From NCBI RefSeq assembly GCF_000720425.1, contig NZ_JOAJ01000001.1, positions 186,001 through 250,000 on the forward strand: 64,000 nt of DNA, in the 5' to 3' direction. The translations under genes were made by a program, and so were the position numbers. This DNA is from Nocardia rhamnosiphila NBRC 108938 (GTDB taxonomy: Bacteria; Actinomycetota; Actinomycetes; Mycobacteriales; Mycobacteriaceae). The first letter of the stretch is position 1; every line of letters begins with the position of its first letter. The notes below the pieces were generated by a model that was not told where the DNA came from, searched no databases, and was given only the letters and a program-made list of their open reading frames with translations. Shown here in pieces: positions 1 through 8,809 of the stretch.

Positions 1-1
1 C

Positions 2-250
2 AGCCATCTCGAGGACAGCGGCCGCCTGACCGCCGTCCCGGTCGACGATGCTCTCGCGCTGCGCGGGATGGAGGCCCTCGCGCACAGCGAGGGCATCATT
101 CCCGCCCTGGAATCCGCGCACGCGGTGGGTTGTCTGCTCGAGCTGGCCGAGCGCGGTGAACTGGCGGCCGGGTCGGTGGTCCTGCTGTGTCTGTCCGGGC
201 GCGGCGACAAGGACCTCGAGATCGCGGCCCAGCACCTGGGGCTCTGCTGA
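2..250 (+). CDS. trpB: Tryptophan synthase beta subunit, C-terminal fragment
   Basis: The gene enters from the left edge and only the last 82 residues are present. TrpB is the PLP enzyme that joins indole and serine to make tryptophan in the cytoplasm. The fragment shows the family's C-terminal blocks: EGIIPALESAHA, followed by LSGRGDKD, which lies near the PLP phosphate site, and a short tail ending HLGLC. The usual partner gene trpA does not follow; the next gene 288 bases on is a drug exporter. It could be a stand-alone trpB paralogue. The family call is firm, the paralogue type is not. Confidence 0.9.
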   Translation, partial: SHLEDSGRLTAVPVDDALALRGMEALAHSEGIIPALESAHAVGCLLELAERGELAAGSVVLLCLSGRGDKDLEIAAQHLGLC

Positions 251-538
251 CTTTCCGACAGCCCCTTCTCCGATACGCCGCGCGGGCTCGCGTGACCTCA
301 CTCATACCGGCATGCGGAGTGGTCGTGAGCGGGGCGTCGCGACCTGGGCAATCGGGCTGTGACCGGGAATACGGCCGCCCGAAAAGCGATTGATCTCTGC
401 ACAGCCGTAAGAAACACTGGCGCGTCACCGATGAGCCGAGCGCCGCTCACTCGTCTGTTCTGACGTACGCCGGACAACGGTCATCGACGACCGCGGCCCC
501 GCCCACGCCAGATCACTCACGACCTCCGGAGGTAGCCG
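251..538. other. Intergenic region before the MFS exporter
   Basis: I see no convincing gene in these 288 bases. Short open frames on both strands have no family features. The last bases carry a GGAGG-type ribosome binding site for the exporter at 539. No clear terminator for trpB was found. Confidence 0.5.
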
Positions 539-2002
539 ATGCCCGCCCTGTTATCCGATCGCCGGACCGGAGGAGGTACCCCGGCCGTCGTTCGGTTGCT
601 GGTGATCGCGACCTTCGTGGTGATCCTGAACGAGACCATCATGATCAACGCGATCCCGCGCCTGATGCACGACCTCGAGGTCACCGAGCGGGCCGCGCAG
701 TGGGTATCGACCTCCTTCATGCTCACCATGGCGGCCGTCATCCCGGTCACCGGCTGGTTCCTGCAGCGGGTCACCACGCGGCGCGCCTACGCGCTGGCCA
801 TGGGTGTCTTCCTCGCCGGGACGGCGCTGTCGGCGGTGGCGCCCTCGTTCGCGGTACTGCTCGCCGGGCGGATCGTCCAGGCCGGTGGTACCGCGGTGAT
901 GATGCCGCTGCTGATGACGACCCTGATGACCGTGGTGCCCGAACGGGACCGCGGCCGGGTCATGGGCAATGTCACCCTGGCCATTTCGGTGGCTCCGGCC
1001 ATGGGGCCGGTCATCTCCGGTCTGGTTCTGCAGATCGCCTCGTGGCGCTGGCTGTTCGTGCTGGTGCTGCCGATCGCGGGCGCGGTCACCTGGTTCGGGT
1101 TGCGGCGGCTGGAGAACATCGGGGAACCGGAGACCGGTTCGATCGACTGGTTCAGCGTGGTCTTCGCCGCGCTCGGGTTCGGCAGCCTGGTGTACGGGTT
1201 GAGCCGGTTCGAAGCGGGCACGGTCGCCACCCCGGTCCTCATCACCGTCGCCGGCGTCGTCCTGATCGGCCTGTTCGTCGCCCGGCAGCTGTGGTTGCAG
1301 CGGCACGGCACCCCGCTGCTGGATCTGCGGATCCTGCGCTCGCGCACCTACAGCCTGGGCCTGGTCCTGATGGCGGTCGCGTTCCTGGCCATGCTCGGCT
1401 CGATGATGCTGCTGCCGTTGTATCTGCAGAACCTGCGCGGTCTGTCGCCGTTGGAGACCGGGCTGCTGGTCATGCCCGGTGGGCTGGCCATGGGTGTGCT
1501 CGGCCCGGTGATCGGCCGCCTGTTCGACCGATTCGGTGGCCGGGTCCTGGTGATCCCGGGGGCGATCGGGATCACCGCCGCGCTGGCCGGTTTCACCCAG
1601 ATCTCGGTCACCATGCCGTACTGGCAGCTGCTGGCCCTGCACATCCTGCTCATGCTGTCACTCGCCGCGGCCTTCACGCCGGTGTTCACCCTCGCGCTCG
1701 GGGCGTTGCCGGAGGACCTCTATTCGCACGGCAGCTCGATGCTGGGCACGCTGCAGCAGGTCGCCGCCGCGCTGGGGACGGCGCTGGTGGTCACCGTGAT
1801 GGCGAGTCGCACCAGTGCGCTGCAGGCCACGGGGATCGATACGCTGACCGCGCAACTCGACGGGATGCGGCTGGCGTTCGTGGTGTCGGCGGCGCTGTCG
1901 CTGGTGGTGATCGTGACGGCGATCCTGCTGCCCAACCGGTCCGGCGCACCCGGCGGAACCGGCGACACCGAGCATCCCGAACCCGAGCTCGCGAAGATCT
2001 GA
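539..2002 (+). CDS. MFS drug exporter, DHA2 (EmrB/QacA) family
   Basis: This 487-residue inner-membrane protein should expel drugs or toxic metabolites using the proton gradient. Hydrophobic segments run through the whole length in a pattern fitting 14 helices, the DHA2 norm. Motif A-like GWFLQRVTTRRAYALAMG lies between helices 2 and 3, and the antiporter motif C is visible as APAMGPVISG in helix 5. The start is supported by CCGGAGGTAGCCG just upstream. The C-terminus is a short charged tail. The substrate cannot be inferred. The downstream IclR regulator is 154 bases away and on the same strand, so a regulatory link is possible but unproven. Confidence 0.88.
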   Translation: MPALLSDRRTGGGTPAVVRLLVIATFVVILNETIMINAIPRLMHDLEVTERAAQWVSTSFMLTMAAVIPVTGWFLQRVTTRRAYALAMGVFLAGTALSAVAPSFAVLLAGRIVQAGGTAVMMPLLMTTLMTVVPERDRGRVMGNVTLAISVAPAMGPVISGLVLQIASWRWLFVLVLPIAGAVTWFGLRRLENIGEPETGSIDWFSVVFAALGFGSLVYGLSRFEAGTVATPVLITVAGVVLIGLFVARQLWLQRHGTPLLDLRILRSRTYSLGLVLMAVAFLAMLGSMMLLPLYLQNLRGLSPLETGLLVMPGGLAMGVLGPVIGRLFDRFGGRVLVIPGAIGITAALAGFTQISVTMPYWQLLALHILLMLSLAAAFTPVFTLALGALPEDLYSHGSSMLGTLQQVAAALGTALVVTVMASRTSALQATGIDTLTAQLDGMRLAFVVSAALSLVVIVTAILLPNRSGAPGGTGDTEHPEPELAKI

Positions 2003-2156
2003 CCACCGCGGTCCCGGGTATGTGCCCGACGTGGTCCGCGCCGCCGGCGTCCGGAAATCTCCCGGCGCCGGCGGCCGCCGGGGTTCGGGTCGGCAAGGTC
2101 GCGATGGGCCGGTGTCCGGCACCGGAGCGGGCCGGACACCGCGTAGATTCGGCGAT

Positions 2157-2987
2157 ATGTCGAGGCAAGACGGCGGTGCTGCCGCGAACCACCAGCCGCT
2201 GCTGGTATTGGGGAAGATCACCGAGATCCTCGATGCCTTCTCCCTGGCCCGGCCGTCGTTGACGCTGGGCGAGATCCAGCAGGCCACCGGACTGCCGACC
2301 TCCACGGTGCAGCGACTGGTCACCAATATGGTGGCGCAGGGCCTGCTGGACCGGGCGGGGGACCGGATCCGGGTCGGGCTGCGGATGAGCTATTGGGCGG
2401 CGACGGCGGTCAAGGGACTGGACCTGCTGGCGATCGTCGACCCGGTACTGCGCGAGATCCGGGACGAGACGGGGGAGACCGCCTGTGTTTTCCGCGCCGA
2501 ACACGGTTTCCGGGTGTGCGTGGCCATCGCCGAGACCCGGCACGCGCTGCGCCGGGACATGTACGTGGGCAAGATCATTCCGCTCTACGCCGGATCGGCG
2601 GGCCGGATCCTGCTGGCCTGGGATCCCGAACTCGCCGAGCGGGTACTGGCGGCACCACTGGAACCGCTGACCGAGGGCACCGTCACCAGCCCACGGGAAC
2701 TGCGGTCGCTCATCTCCCGGGCGAAGGCCGACGGCTACGCGATCAGCGCCGGAGAGCGAGAGGATTCGGCGTCGGGGCTGTCCGCGCCCATATTCGACGC
2801 GGCCGGAAGGGTGGTGGCGGCGTTGACGATCAGCGGCCCCACCCTGCGGATGCCGCTGACACAGTGCGAGGCGTGGGTGGACCTGCTCGTCGGCTACGCC
2901 GAACAGGTCACCCGCACCCTCGGCGGCCGTATTCCGGCCGCCGACCCCGGGCCCGCCGTGGTCAGTGCGCCCGCGCCTCCGGGTTGA
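2157..2987 (+). CDS. IclR-family transcriptional regulator
   Basis: This is a 276-residue regulator with an N-terminal winged helix-turn-helix (about residues 15-80, including GEIQQATGLPTSTVQRLV) and a C-terminal effector-binding domain containing the usual YAGSAGRILLAW and ISAGEREDSASGLSAPI blocks. I chose ATG 2157 (MSRQDGG) because the homologous domain starts about 20 residues later; an upstream in-frame extension to 2022 looks like chance. Its 3' end overlaps the convergent dehydrogenase gene by 26 bases. IclR proteins often control adjacent aromatic or organic-acid catabolism, so the converging operon at 2962-7632 is the likely target. Confidence 0.9.
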   Translation: MSRQDGGAAANHQPLLVLGKITEILDAFSLARPSLTLGEIQQATGLPTSTVQRLVTNMVAQGLLDRAGDRIRVGLRMSYWAATAVKGLDLLAIVDPVLREIRDETGETACVFRAEHGFRVCVAIAETRHALRRDMYVGKIIPLYAGSAGRILLAWDPELAERVLAAPLEPLTEGTVTSPRELRSLISRAKADGYAISAGEREDSASGLSAPIFDAAGRVVAALTISGPTLRMPLTQCEAWVDLLVGYAEQVTRTLGGRIPAADPGPAVVSAPAPPG

Positions 2988-3957
2988 CCGGGTACGGCGG
3001 CAGTTCGTCGCGGAGCATGGCCACCGCGTTCTCCGCGCAACGGCGGGCCATCTCGGCGCGTACCGGTACCGTGGCGCTCCCGACATGCGGCAGCAGCACC
3101 GTGTTGGGCAGTTCGGCCAGGCCCGGCGCCAGCCGCGGTTCGTCCTCGTACACATCCAATCCCGCGCCCGCGATGGTCCCATCGCGCAGGGCCGTAACCA
3201 GCGCCCGCTCATCGACGATCGGTCCGCGCGCGGTATTGATCAGAATCGCCGACCGTTTCATCGACCGGAGCACGGATTCGTCCACGAGATGGCGGGTCTC
3301 GGCGTTCAGCGGTACATGGAGCGAGAGGTAATCGCTGGTGGCGACCAGTTCGGGCCACGGCAGCTGCCGCACCCGTCCGGCGAACTCGCCCAATTCCTCC
3401 TCGCTCACCACCCGGTCACCGGGCGGGCGTGGGGAGAACACCACGGTCATCCCGAAAGCGAGCGCGCGGCGCGCGGTGGCGCGGGCGATCCGGCCGAAAC
3501 CGGCCAGGCCCAGGGTCCGGCCGCTGACATCGTGGCCCAGCAGCAATTCCGGTTCCCAGCCGTGGAACTCGCCGGACCGGACGAAGGTATCGGCCTCCAC
3601 ACACCGGCGCGCGACCGCCAGGATCAGCAGCAGGGCGATATCGGCGGTCGCATCGGTCAGGACGCCGGGGGTGTTGCCCACGACGATCGAGTTCGCGGTG
3701 GCCGCCGCGATATCGATATTGTTGTAACCCACCGCGAAATTGCTGATCCCGGTGATCTTCGCCCGGTCCAGCAGCTCCGCGTCGAATTCGTCGCGTAACT
3801 GCGCCACCACCACCCGGTAGTCCCCGGACGCGCAGGCGTCGGCCAATTGCGCACGGCTCATCCGGGTCTCGGCCACTGTCACCGACCCGGCGGCTTCGAG
3901 TAGCCGCATCCCGGGATCGGGCAGTGGGGTGGTGACGAGGAAATCCGCGGCCGTCAC
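2962..3957 (-). CDS. D-isomer-specific 2-hydroxyacid dehydrogenase
   Basis: This 331-residue cytoplasmic NAD(P)-dependent oxidoreductase interconverts a D-2-hydroxyacid and its 2-oxoacid, as in the glyoxylate/hydroxypyruvate reductase group. The nucleotide-binding block LGLAGFGRIA lies near residue 150, and the catalytic Arg, Glu and His are seen in NTARGPIVDERAL, YEDEPRLA and LLPHVGS. It begins with GTG and overlaps the stop of the upstream lyase gene by 4 bases (GTGA), which suggests translational coupling. It is the last gene of the permease-transferase-lyase operon, so its substrate is probably the hydroxyacid entering or leaving that pathway. The exact substrate is not readable. Confidence 0.88.
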   Translation of the reverse strand: MTAADFLVTTPLPDPGMRLLEAAGSVTVAETRMSRAQLADACASGDYRVVVAQLRDEFDAELLDRAKITGISNFAVGYNNIDIAAATANSIVVGNTPGVLTDATADIALLLILAVARRCVEADTFVRSGEFHGWEPELLLGHDVSGRTLGLAGFGRIARATARRALAFGMTVVFSPRPPGDRVVSEEELGEFAGRVRQLPWPELVATSDYLSLHVPLNAETRHLVDESVLRSMKRSAILINTARGPIVDERALVTALRDGTIAGAGLDVYEDEPRLAPGLAELPNTVLLPHVGSATVPVRAEMARRCAENAVAMLRDELPPYPVNPEARAH

Positions 3958-4892
3958 GACTGCTCGCCGATCACCCAGTCGAAGGCCTGGGCTTTCGAGC
4001 GGGCCCCCTGCGCGGTCTTGGACCTGTTCGGTTCGCCCAGGTCGGCGAGCAGCGACTCCCCGGTCTCGACCACGGTCGCCAGGATCGCGGGAGTGAGCCA
4101 GTCGGGGCGGGTGGCGAACAGCAGATCCTCGGTCGCGGTGTTACCGCTCGCGCCCGGGGCGAACGGGCAGCCGCCCAATCCGCCCAGCGACCCGTCCACC
4201 AGCGTGGCGCCCGCGTCGATGGCCGCCAGCGTGTTCGCGACCCCCAGGCCCCAGGTGTCGTGACCGTGGTAGACGATGCGGCGCGGCGGGGTGTTCGCGC
4301 GGACGCCCTCGACGAGCTGCCGTACCTGGGCCGGGACGGCCTGGCCGAGGGTATCGGCGAGGACGATATCGGCGGCGCCGTCGGTCCGCGGATCCGCCGC
4401 GATACCGAGCACCCGGGCCGGATCGACGACACCTTCGAAGGGGCAGGTGAAGGCGGTCGCGATACACAGCTGGATGGTGCCCCCGCAGTCGCGGGTCAGC
4501 TCGATCGCCGCGGGCATGGCGGCGACGCTGTCCTCGGTGGTGCGCCCGATATTGGCCTTGTTGTGCGAATCCGACGCCGACAGGCAGTACTGGAAATTAC
4601 GCGCACCCGCCGCGGCCGCCTTCTCGATATGCCGTGGCGTGGCCACCCACACCCAGCATTTCGCGAGTTCCTCGGGCGTCAGCGCCGCGATCACGTCGAG
4701 GGAATCGGCCAGCGGCGGCACCAGGTCCGGGCGGGCCATGGAGCCGATCTCGAGCTCGGGGACACCGAGCGCGAGCAGGTCGCGGACCAGCGCCACCTTC
4801 CGTTCGGTATCCAGCGGTTTGCCGGTGAGCTGCAGCCCGTCGCGCAGTGTCACGTCGCGCAGCTGCGCCGCCGGTGTATAGGCGAAGGTCAT
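3954..4892 (-). CDS. HMG-CoA-lyase-like (DRE-TIM metallolyase) enzyme
   Basis: This 312-residue TIM-barrel lyase should cleave a 3-hydroxy-3-methylacyl-CoA to acetyl-CoA or pyruvate plus a carbonyl product, using a divalent metal. The metal and active-site blocks are clear: DVTLRDGLQ at residues 14-22, YHGHDTWG near 230 and the loop GGLGGCPFAPGASGN with its Cys. Length and motifs match HMG-CoA lyase, but the context with a class III CoA-transferase suggests a related substrate such as citramalyl-CoA or another hydroxyacyl-CoA (inference). It overlaps the genes on both sides by 4 bases (ATGA and GTGA). Confidence 0.88.
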   Translation of the reverse strand: MTFAYTPAAQLRDVTLRDGLQLTGKPLDTERKVALVRDLLALGVPELEIGSMARPDLVPPLADSLDVIAALTPEELAKCWVWVATPRHIEKAAAAGARNFQYCLSASDSHNKANIGRTTEDSVAAMPAAIELTRDCGGTIQLCIATAFTCPFEGVVDPARVLGIAADPRTDGAADIVLADTLGQAVPAQVRQLVEGVRANTPPRRIVYHGHDTWGLGVANTLAAIDAGATLVDGSLGGLGGCPFAPGASGNTATEDLLFATRPDWLTPAILATVVETGESLLADLGEPNRSKTAQGARSKAQAFDWVIGEQS

Positions 4893-6130
4893 ACCGTAAC
4901 CCCTGTTTCCGAAGCGCCTGTGACGGCGTCGATCTCGTCGTCGGTGAGGCGCAGTACCGTGGCGAGTACTTCGCGTGTGTGTTCACCCAGGTCGGGGCCG
5001 ATTGTACGGATCGGCAGCGAGGCCCCGCCGATCACCGGGACGATGCCGGGGAAGCCCACCGTGACGGGTTCGTCCGCGCCCGTATCCACCTCGAACCGCT
5101 GGATCATGTTCCGGGCGGCGTACTGCTCGTCGGCGCAGATATCGGCCGCGGTGTAGATCGGGCCGGACGGTACGCCGGCCGCGTCGAGCAGCCGCAGCGC
5201 CTCCGCGCGGGTGTGCCGGCCGGTCCAGTCGGCGATCGCGGCATCCAGTTCGTCGCGGCGGGCCCAGCGTCCGGCGTTGTCGCGCAGCTCCGGGTCGGCG
5301 GCGAGATCCGGTCGGCCGATGGTCTCCATATAGCGCCCGAAGATTGCGTCGCCGTTGCCCGCGACGATGATGCTGGTGCCGTCGCTGCACGGGTAGGCGT
5401 TACTGGGCGCGATGCCCTCCATCCGGCCGCCGACGCGTTCGCGGCGCACGCCGTAAGCGAGATAGTCGGGGATCAGCGACTCCATCACCGACAGGATCGA
5501 CTCGTTGAGCGCCACATCGATGATGCGTTCCGGCAACGGGATCGGGGTATCGCTGCGGGCCCGCTGGAACAGGGCCATCACGGTGCCGAACGCGGCGTAG
5601 ATACCCGCGATGGAATCGCCGATGGATACACCGGTGCGCACCGGCGGCCGGTCCGGATCGCCGATGAGCTCGCGCAGCCCGCCGACCGCTTCGGCCACCG
5701 CCGCGAAACCGGGCCGGGCGGCCTGCGGCCCGGTCTGCCCGTACGCGGAGATCCGGGTGATCACCACATCCGGATTGGCCTCCTGCAGTGCTTCGGGGCC
5801 GAGCCCCCATTTCTCCAGCGTCCCCGGCCGGAAGTTCTCCAGCAGTACATCGCATTCGCGGACGAGGTCCAGGATCAGGGCGCGACCCGACTCGGTTCGC
5901 AGATCCACCACGATGGACTTCTTGTTGCGGTTCACCGTGCGGTACAGCATGGAGGTCTCGCCGCCGTAGAGGCGCCAGCGGCGCAGTTCGTCACCGGTCA
6001 CCGGACGTTCGACTTTGATCACCTCGGCGCCGAAATCGGCGAGCATCCGGCCTGCGGTCGGGGCGGCGATGTAGTTGCCGAGTTCCAGGACCCGGATACC
6101 GGCGAGCGGCCGGACGGGCTCGTTGCGCAT
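4889..6130 (-). CDS. CaiB/BaiF family (class III) CoA-transferase
   Basis: This 413-residue enzyme moves CoA between carboxylic acids. The N-terminus PLAGIRVLELGNYIAAPTAGRMLADFGAEVIKVE is typical of the family, including the conserved region around GAEVIKVE, and the catalytic Asp fits the block before RPGTLEKWG (CDVLLENF). ATG 6130 (MRNEPVRP) is chosen because the fold starts immediately after it; the open frame extends upstream without homology. It overlaps the lyase gene by 4 bases. With the lyase it forms the usual activate-then-cleave module for a branched or hydroxylated dicarboxylate. Confidence 0.9.
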   Translation of the reverse strand: MRNEPVRPLAGIRVLELGNYIAAPTAGRMLADFGAEVIKVERPVTGDELRRWRLYGGETSMLYRTVNRNKKSIVVDLRTESGRALILDLVRECDVLLENFRPGTLEKWGLGPEALQEANPDVVITRISAYGQTGPQAARPGFAAVAEAVGGLRELIGDPDRPPVRTGVSIGDSIAGIYAAFGTVMALFQRARSDTPIPLPERIIDVALNESILSVMESLIPDYLAYGVRRERVGGRMEGIAPSNAYPCSDGTSIIVAGNGDAIFGRYMETIGRPDLAADPELRDNAGRWARRDELDAAIADWTGRHTRAEALRLLDAAGVPSGPIYTAADICADEQYAARNMIQRFEVDTGADEPVTVGFPGIVPVIGGASLPIRTIGPDLGEHTREVLATVLRLTDDEIDAVTGASETGVTV

Positions 6131-6153
6131 ATCTTCCCTATCGTTTCCGGTGT

Positions 6154-7632
6154 TCACAGGACCAGGCTCAGCGGCATGATGAGCACAATCGCCACCACCG
6201 AGGCGACGGATACCCCCACCGAGCACGTTTTCAGCGTGCCGCGGGTGGTCTGCCCCATCAGCGACTGCAACAGCCAGAAGGTATTGCTCGTGACGTGCAC
6301 GGCGAACAGCGATCCGGCGCCTGCGGCCAGGGCGATCAGCACGGGGTCGATTCCGAGCGCCGGGGCCACCGGCGCGAGGATGCCCGCCGCGGTGATCGCC
6401 GAGAGCGTCACCGACCCGACCGCGATGTGCAGGACCGCCGCGATCGCCCACACCATCAGCAGTGGTGCCGCGGTGCTCGCGGTGAAATAGTCGCCGAGGA
6501 TATCGCCGACGCCGGTGGCCGTGATGGTGGCGGCCAGCGACCCGCCGACCCCGGTCAGGATGAGGATCTGCCCGCTCTCCTGGAAGCCGGTGGTGAGGCA
6601 GCGCTGGATGCGGTCGATGCCGACGCTGCGGCGGCCCACGATGCTGGTGCCGACGAGTCCGATCAGCAGGGCGATGACCGGGGTGGCCAGGAATTCGATC
6701 ACCGGGTTGTGGATCTCGGCGACATCCAGGACGGCGCCGACGGCGATGAGCAGCAGGGCGGTGATCAGCGGTGCCATCAGCAACGGAAGCGGGGTGTCGG
6801 GCCGGGTCCGCGCGGGCGCCGCGACGGCCACCCCGCCGGAACCGGCCGGCTTGCCGGCGGCACCGGTTGCCCCATCGCCGGTAGTGGGCTGTTCGTCGCC
6901 GGAGCGAAGTTCCGGGTCGCCCGTATCGGGCTGCGTGCCGCCGGAGCGTACTTGCACGTCACCGGCAGTCCGGTCGTCGGCGGGGTAGGGCTGTTCGTCG
7001 CGTTCGGAGTTCCACCAGCCGCGGTCGAAGAGAAAGGACATGACAGCGACCGCGATGGTGACCGTGGGGATCACGAGCACCAGGCCGAACAGCAGCATCT
7101 TGCCGAGCGGCACACCGAGCAGTCCGGCCAGGGCCAGCGCGCCGACGCCGGGCACCATGAGCACGATGCCGCATTCACCGCCGATCGCCAGCGCCGTGGC
7201 CATCCGGGCGGTGCCCTTCCTGTCCATCTTGGCGGCGGCGGTCCGGGCCAGCGGTGCCGAGATGACCAGCAGTACGTCGAGGTAGATGGACTGCAGCGCG
7301 GTGGCGATGGTGAGCGAGAGCGCGTACGGCATCCGGTTGACACCGAAGATCCGGATCAAGGCGCGCACGAGGCGTTCGATGGCCCCGGTCTCCTGCAGCA
7401 TCACGCCGGTCAGCACGCCGAAGGCGATCAGCAACCCGACCTCGGCCATGATGTCGCCGAAACCGGTGGCGATTGTTTCGACGGTCTTCTCGGTACCCAG
7501 ACCCGCGGTGAGACCGAGATAGGCCGAACCGAGGACCAGCGCTACCGCCGGGTTGATTTTGAATCGGATGATGAGCACGACCACCGCGAGGATCGCGGCG
7601 CCCGTGTTGACCATCGTTGCAAGGTCTGACAT
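6154..7632 (-). CDS. GntP-type organic-acid permease with an internal hydrophilic insert
   Basis: A 492-residue membrane transporter of the GntP/GntT (gluconate:H+ symporter) type, rich in hydrophobic helices and with the family-like IYLDVLLVISAPLA and GECGIVLMVPGVGAL regions. It probably imports the acid used by the downstream operon. I prefer ATG 7632 (MSDLATMV) because a GGGA box is about 8 bases upstream; ATG 7638 would be too close to it. About 75 residues in the middle (after FLFDRGWWNSERDE to before TPLPLLMAPL) are Gly/Asp/Thr/Pro-rich and nearly repetitive, which is unusual for this family. The gene is separated from the CoA-transferase by 23 bases and leads the operon. Confidence 0.82.
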   Translation of the reverse strand: MSDLATMVNTGAAILAVVVLIIRFKINPAVALVLGSAYLGLTAGLGTEKTVETIATGFGDIMAEVGLLIAFGVLTGVMLQETGAIERLVRALIRIFGVNRMPYALSLTIATALQSIYLDVLLVISAPLARTAAAKMDRKGTARMATALAIGGECGIVLMVPGVGALALAGLLGVPLGKMLLFGLVLVIPTVTIAVAVMSFLFDRGWWNSERDEQPYPADDRTAGDVQVRSGGTQPDTGDPELRSGDEQPTTGDGATGAAGKPAGSGGVAVAAPARTRPDTPLPLLMAPLITALLLIAVGAVLDVAEIHNPVIEFLATPVIALLIGLVGTSIVGRRSVGIDRIQRCLTTGFQESGQILILTGVGGSLAATITATGVGDILGDYFTASTAAPLLMVWAIAAVLHIAVGSVTLSAITAAGILAPVAPALGIDPVLIALAAGAGSLFAVHVTSNTFWLLQSLMGQTTRGTLKTCSVGVSVASVVAIVLIMPLSLVL

Positions 7633-7725
7633 GTGCATATTCCCATCGAGTCGCACCGGGCCGGGCGTTGCTCCCGCGCTGGCGGCACGGAAGGCCTCTC
7701 GTGACGCAGGCCACAGCGGATTCAC

Positions 7726-7755
7726 ATTATGAGCACATACTCACGATATAGGCAA
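7726..7755 (-). promoter_or_regulatory. Candidate promoter and operator of the permease operon
   Basis: Reading the minus strand, TTGCCT (7755-7750) and CATAAT (7731-7726) are spaced by 18 bases, a plausible -35/-10 pair about 90 bases before the permease start. The spacer contains the inverted repeat TGAG-N6-CTCA at 7730-7743, where a repressor would block RNA polymerase. The nearby IclR protein is a candidate binder; this is inference. Confidence 0.4.
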
Positions 7756-7954
7756 CCGGCGTGCCGTAGGAGCCGCGTGTGCTGCGCGGTTGTTGCCCGC
7801 CTGCCGCCCGGTGGATACGGTGGGCTCGCCACGGCCCGCGGCGCGATGACGTGGCCGTGCGGCGTCTGTCTCATCCGGGTCTGTCCCATCCGGCCACCTC
7901 GGCCTGTTATCGCTCGACTCGTGCGAACCCGAAACGGAACACGGAGGACACGCA

Positions 7955-8752
7955 ATGCCGATACGTGAAACTCCCTGGCCGGCCGGCACCCCGTGCTGGA
8001 CCGACTGCCAGGTCGACGATACGAACCGCGCCCGTGAGTTCTACCGCGACCTGTTCGGCTGGGAGATCGCCGACAACGCGCCGGAAGCCGGGGGTTACCT
8101 GATGGCGCTGCGCAACGGTCGCCCGGTCGCCGGAATCGGCCCCAAACCGCCCGGGCAACCGATGCCCTCGGCATGGACCACCTATATCGCCACCGACAAT
8201 GCCGACGACACCTCCGCCGCGATCGCGGCGGCCGGCGGCACCGTGGTCATGGCACCGTTCGATGTGCTGGATGTGGGGCGGATGCTGGTGGCCACCGATC
8301 CCACCGGGGCGGCGTTCGCGGCGTGGCAGCCGAAGCAGCATTTCGGCGCGGCAGTCTACAACGAGCCGGGCGCCTACTGCTGGAACGAACTGCACACCGA
8401 CGGCTATCGGCGCGCGCAGGAGTTCTACGCCCAGGTGTTCGGCTGGACGTTCACCGAGATCGGTGACGGGGTGAACGTCGACTACGCGACCTTCGCCCTT
8501 GCTCCCGACGGGGAACCGGTCGGCGGTCTGAACGACTCCACCAAGAACCCGGGGGCCGGGCCGTCGTACTGGCTGAGCTGGTTTCAGGTCGAGGACACCG
8601 ACGCGATCCTCGCCTCGGCGACCGGCCTGGGCGCGACCTTGCTGATGGGTCCCGACGACAGCCCCTTCGGACGGATGGGCGTGCTCACCGCGCCACAGGG
8701 CGAAACCTTCGGCGTGATCGATACCGCGCAGGCCACCGAGATGCCGTCCTGA
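7955..8752 (+). CDS. Two-domain VOC (glyoxalase/bleomycin-resistance) protein
   Basis: The 265-residue product contains two tandem vicinal-oxygen-chelate domains, roughly residues 8-125 and 135-262. Each has the repeated start pattern PCWTDCQVDDTNRAREFYRDLFGW and CWNELHTDGYRRAQEFYAQVFGW. Actinobacterial proteins of this layout are usually annotated as glyoxalase-like hydroxylases without a known substrate. The start ATG follows GGAGGACACGCA. It is a single-gene unit, convergent with the serine hydrolase and separated from it by a strong hairpin. The metal-binding residues cannot be assigned with confidence. Confidence 0.85.
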   Translation: MPIRETPWPAGTPCWTDCQVDDTNRAREFYRDLFGWEIADNAPEAGGYLMALRNGRPVAGIGPKPPGQPMPSAWTTYIATDNADDTSAAIAAAGGTVVMAPFDVLDVGRMLVATDPTGAAFAAWQPKQHFGAAVYNEPGAYCWNELHTDGYRRAQEFYAQVFGWTFTEIGDGVNVDYATFALAPDGEPVGGLNDSTKNPGAGPSYWLSWFQVEDTDAILASATGLGATLLMGPDDSPFGRMGVLTAPQGETFGVIDTAQATEMPS

Positions 8753-8756
8753 CCGG

Positions 8757-8790
8757 CCCGCCCGGCCGCCGTCCTGGGCGGCCGGGCGGG
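8757..8790. terminator. Bidirectional hairpin terminator candidate
   Basis: Perfect 14-base arms at 8757-8770 and 8777-8790 surround a 6-base loop (GTCCTG). The hairpin sits between two convergent genes. There is no U-tract, as is common for actinobacterial intrinsic terminators. Confidence 0.65.
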
Positions 8791-8809
8791 GTGGTGGGAC
8801 GGGCCTGGT

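Noticed and set aside
551..1642. Long minus-strand frame opposite the MFS gene
   Set aside because: High GC removes stops from the antisense frames. The His/Gln/Asp-rich translation has no family features, while the plus frame is a clear transporter.
4260..7629. Long plus-strand frames opposite the CoA-transferase, lyase and permease
   Set aside because: They are shadows of strongly supported minus-strand genes and have Arg/Gly/His-biased composition.
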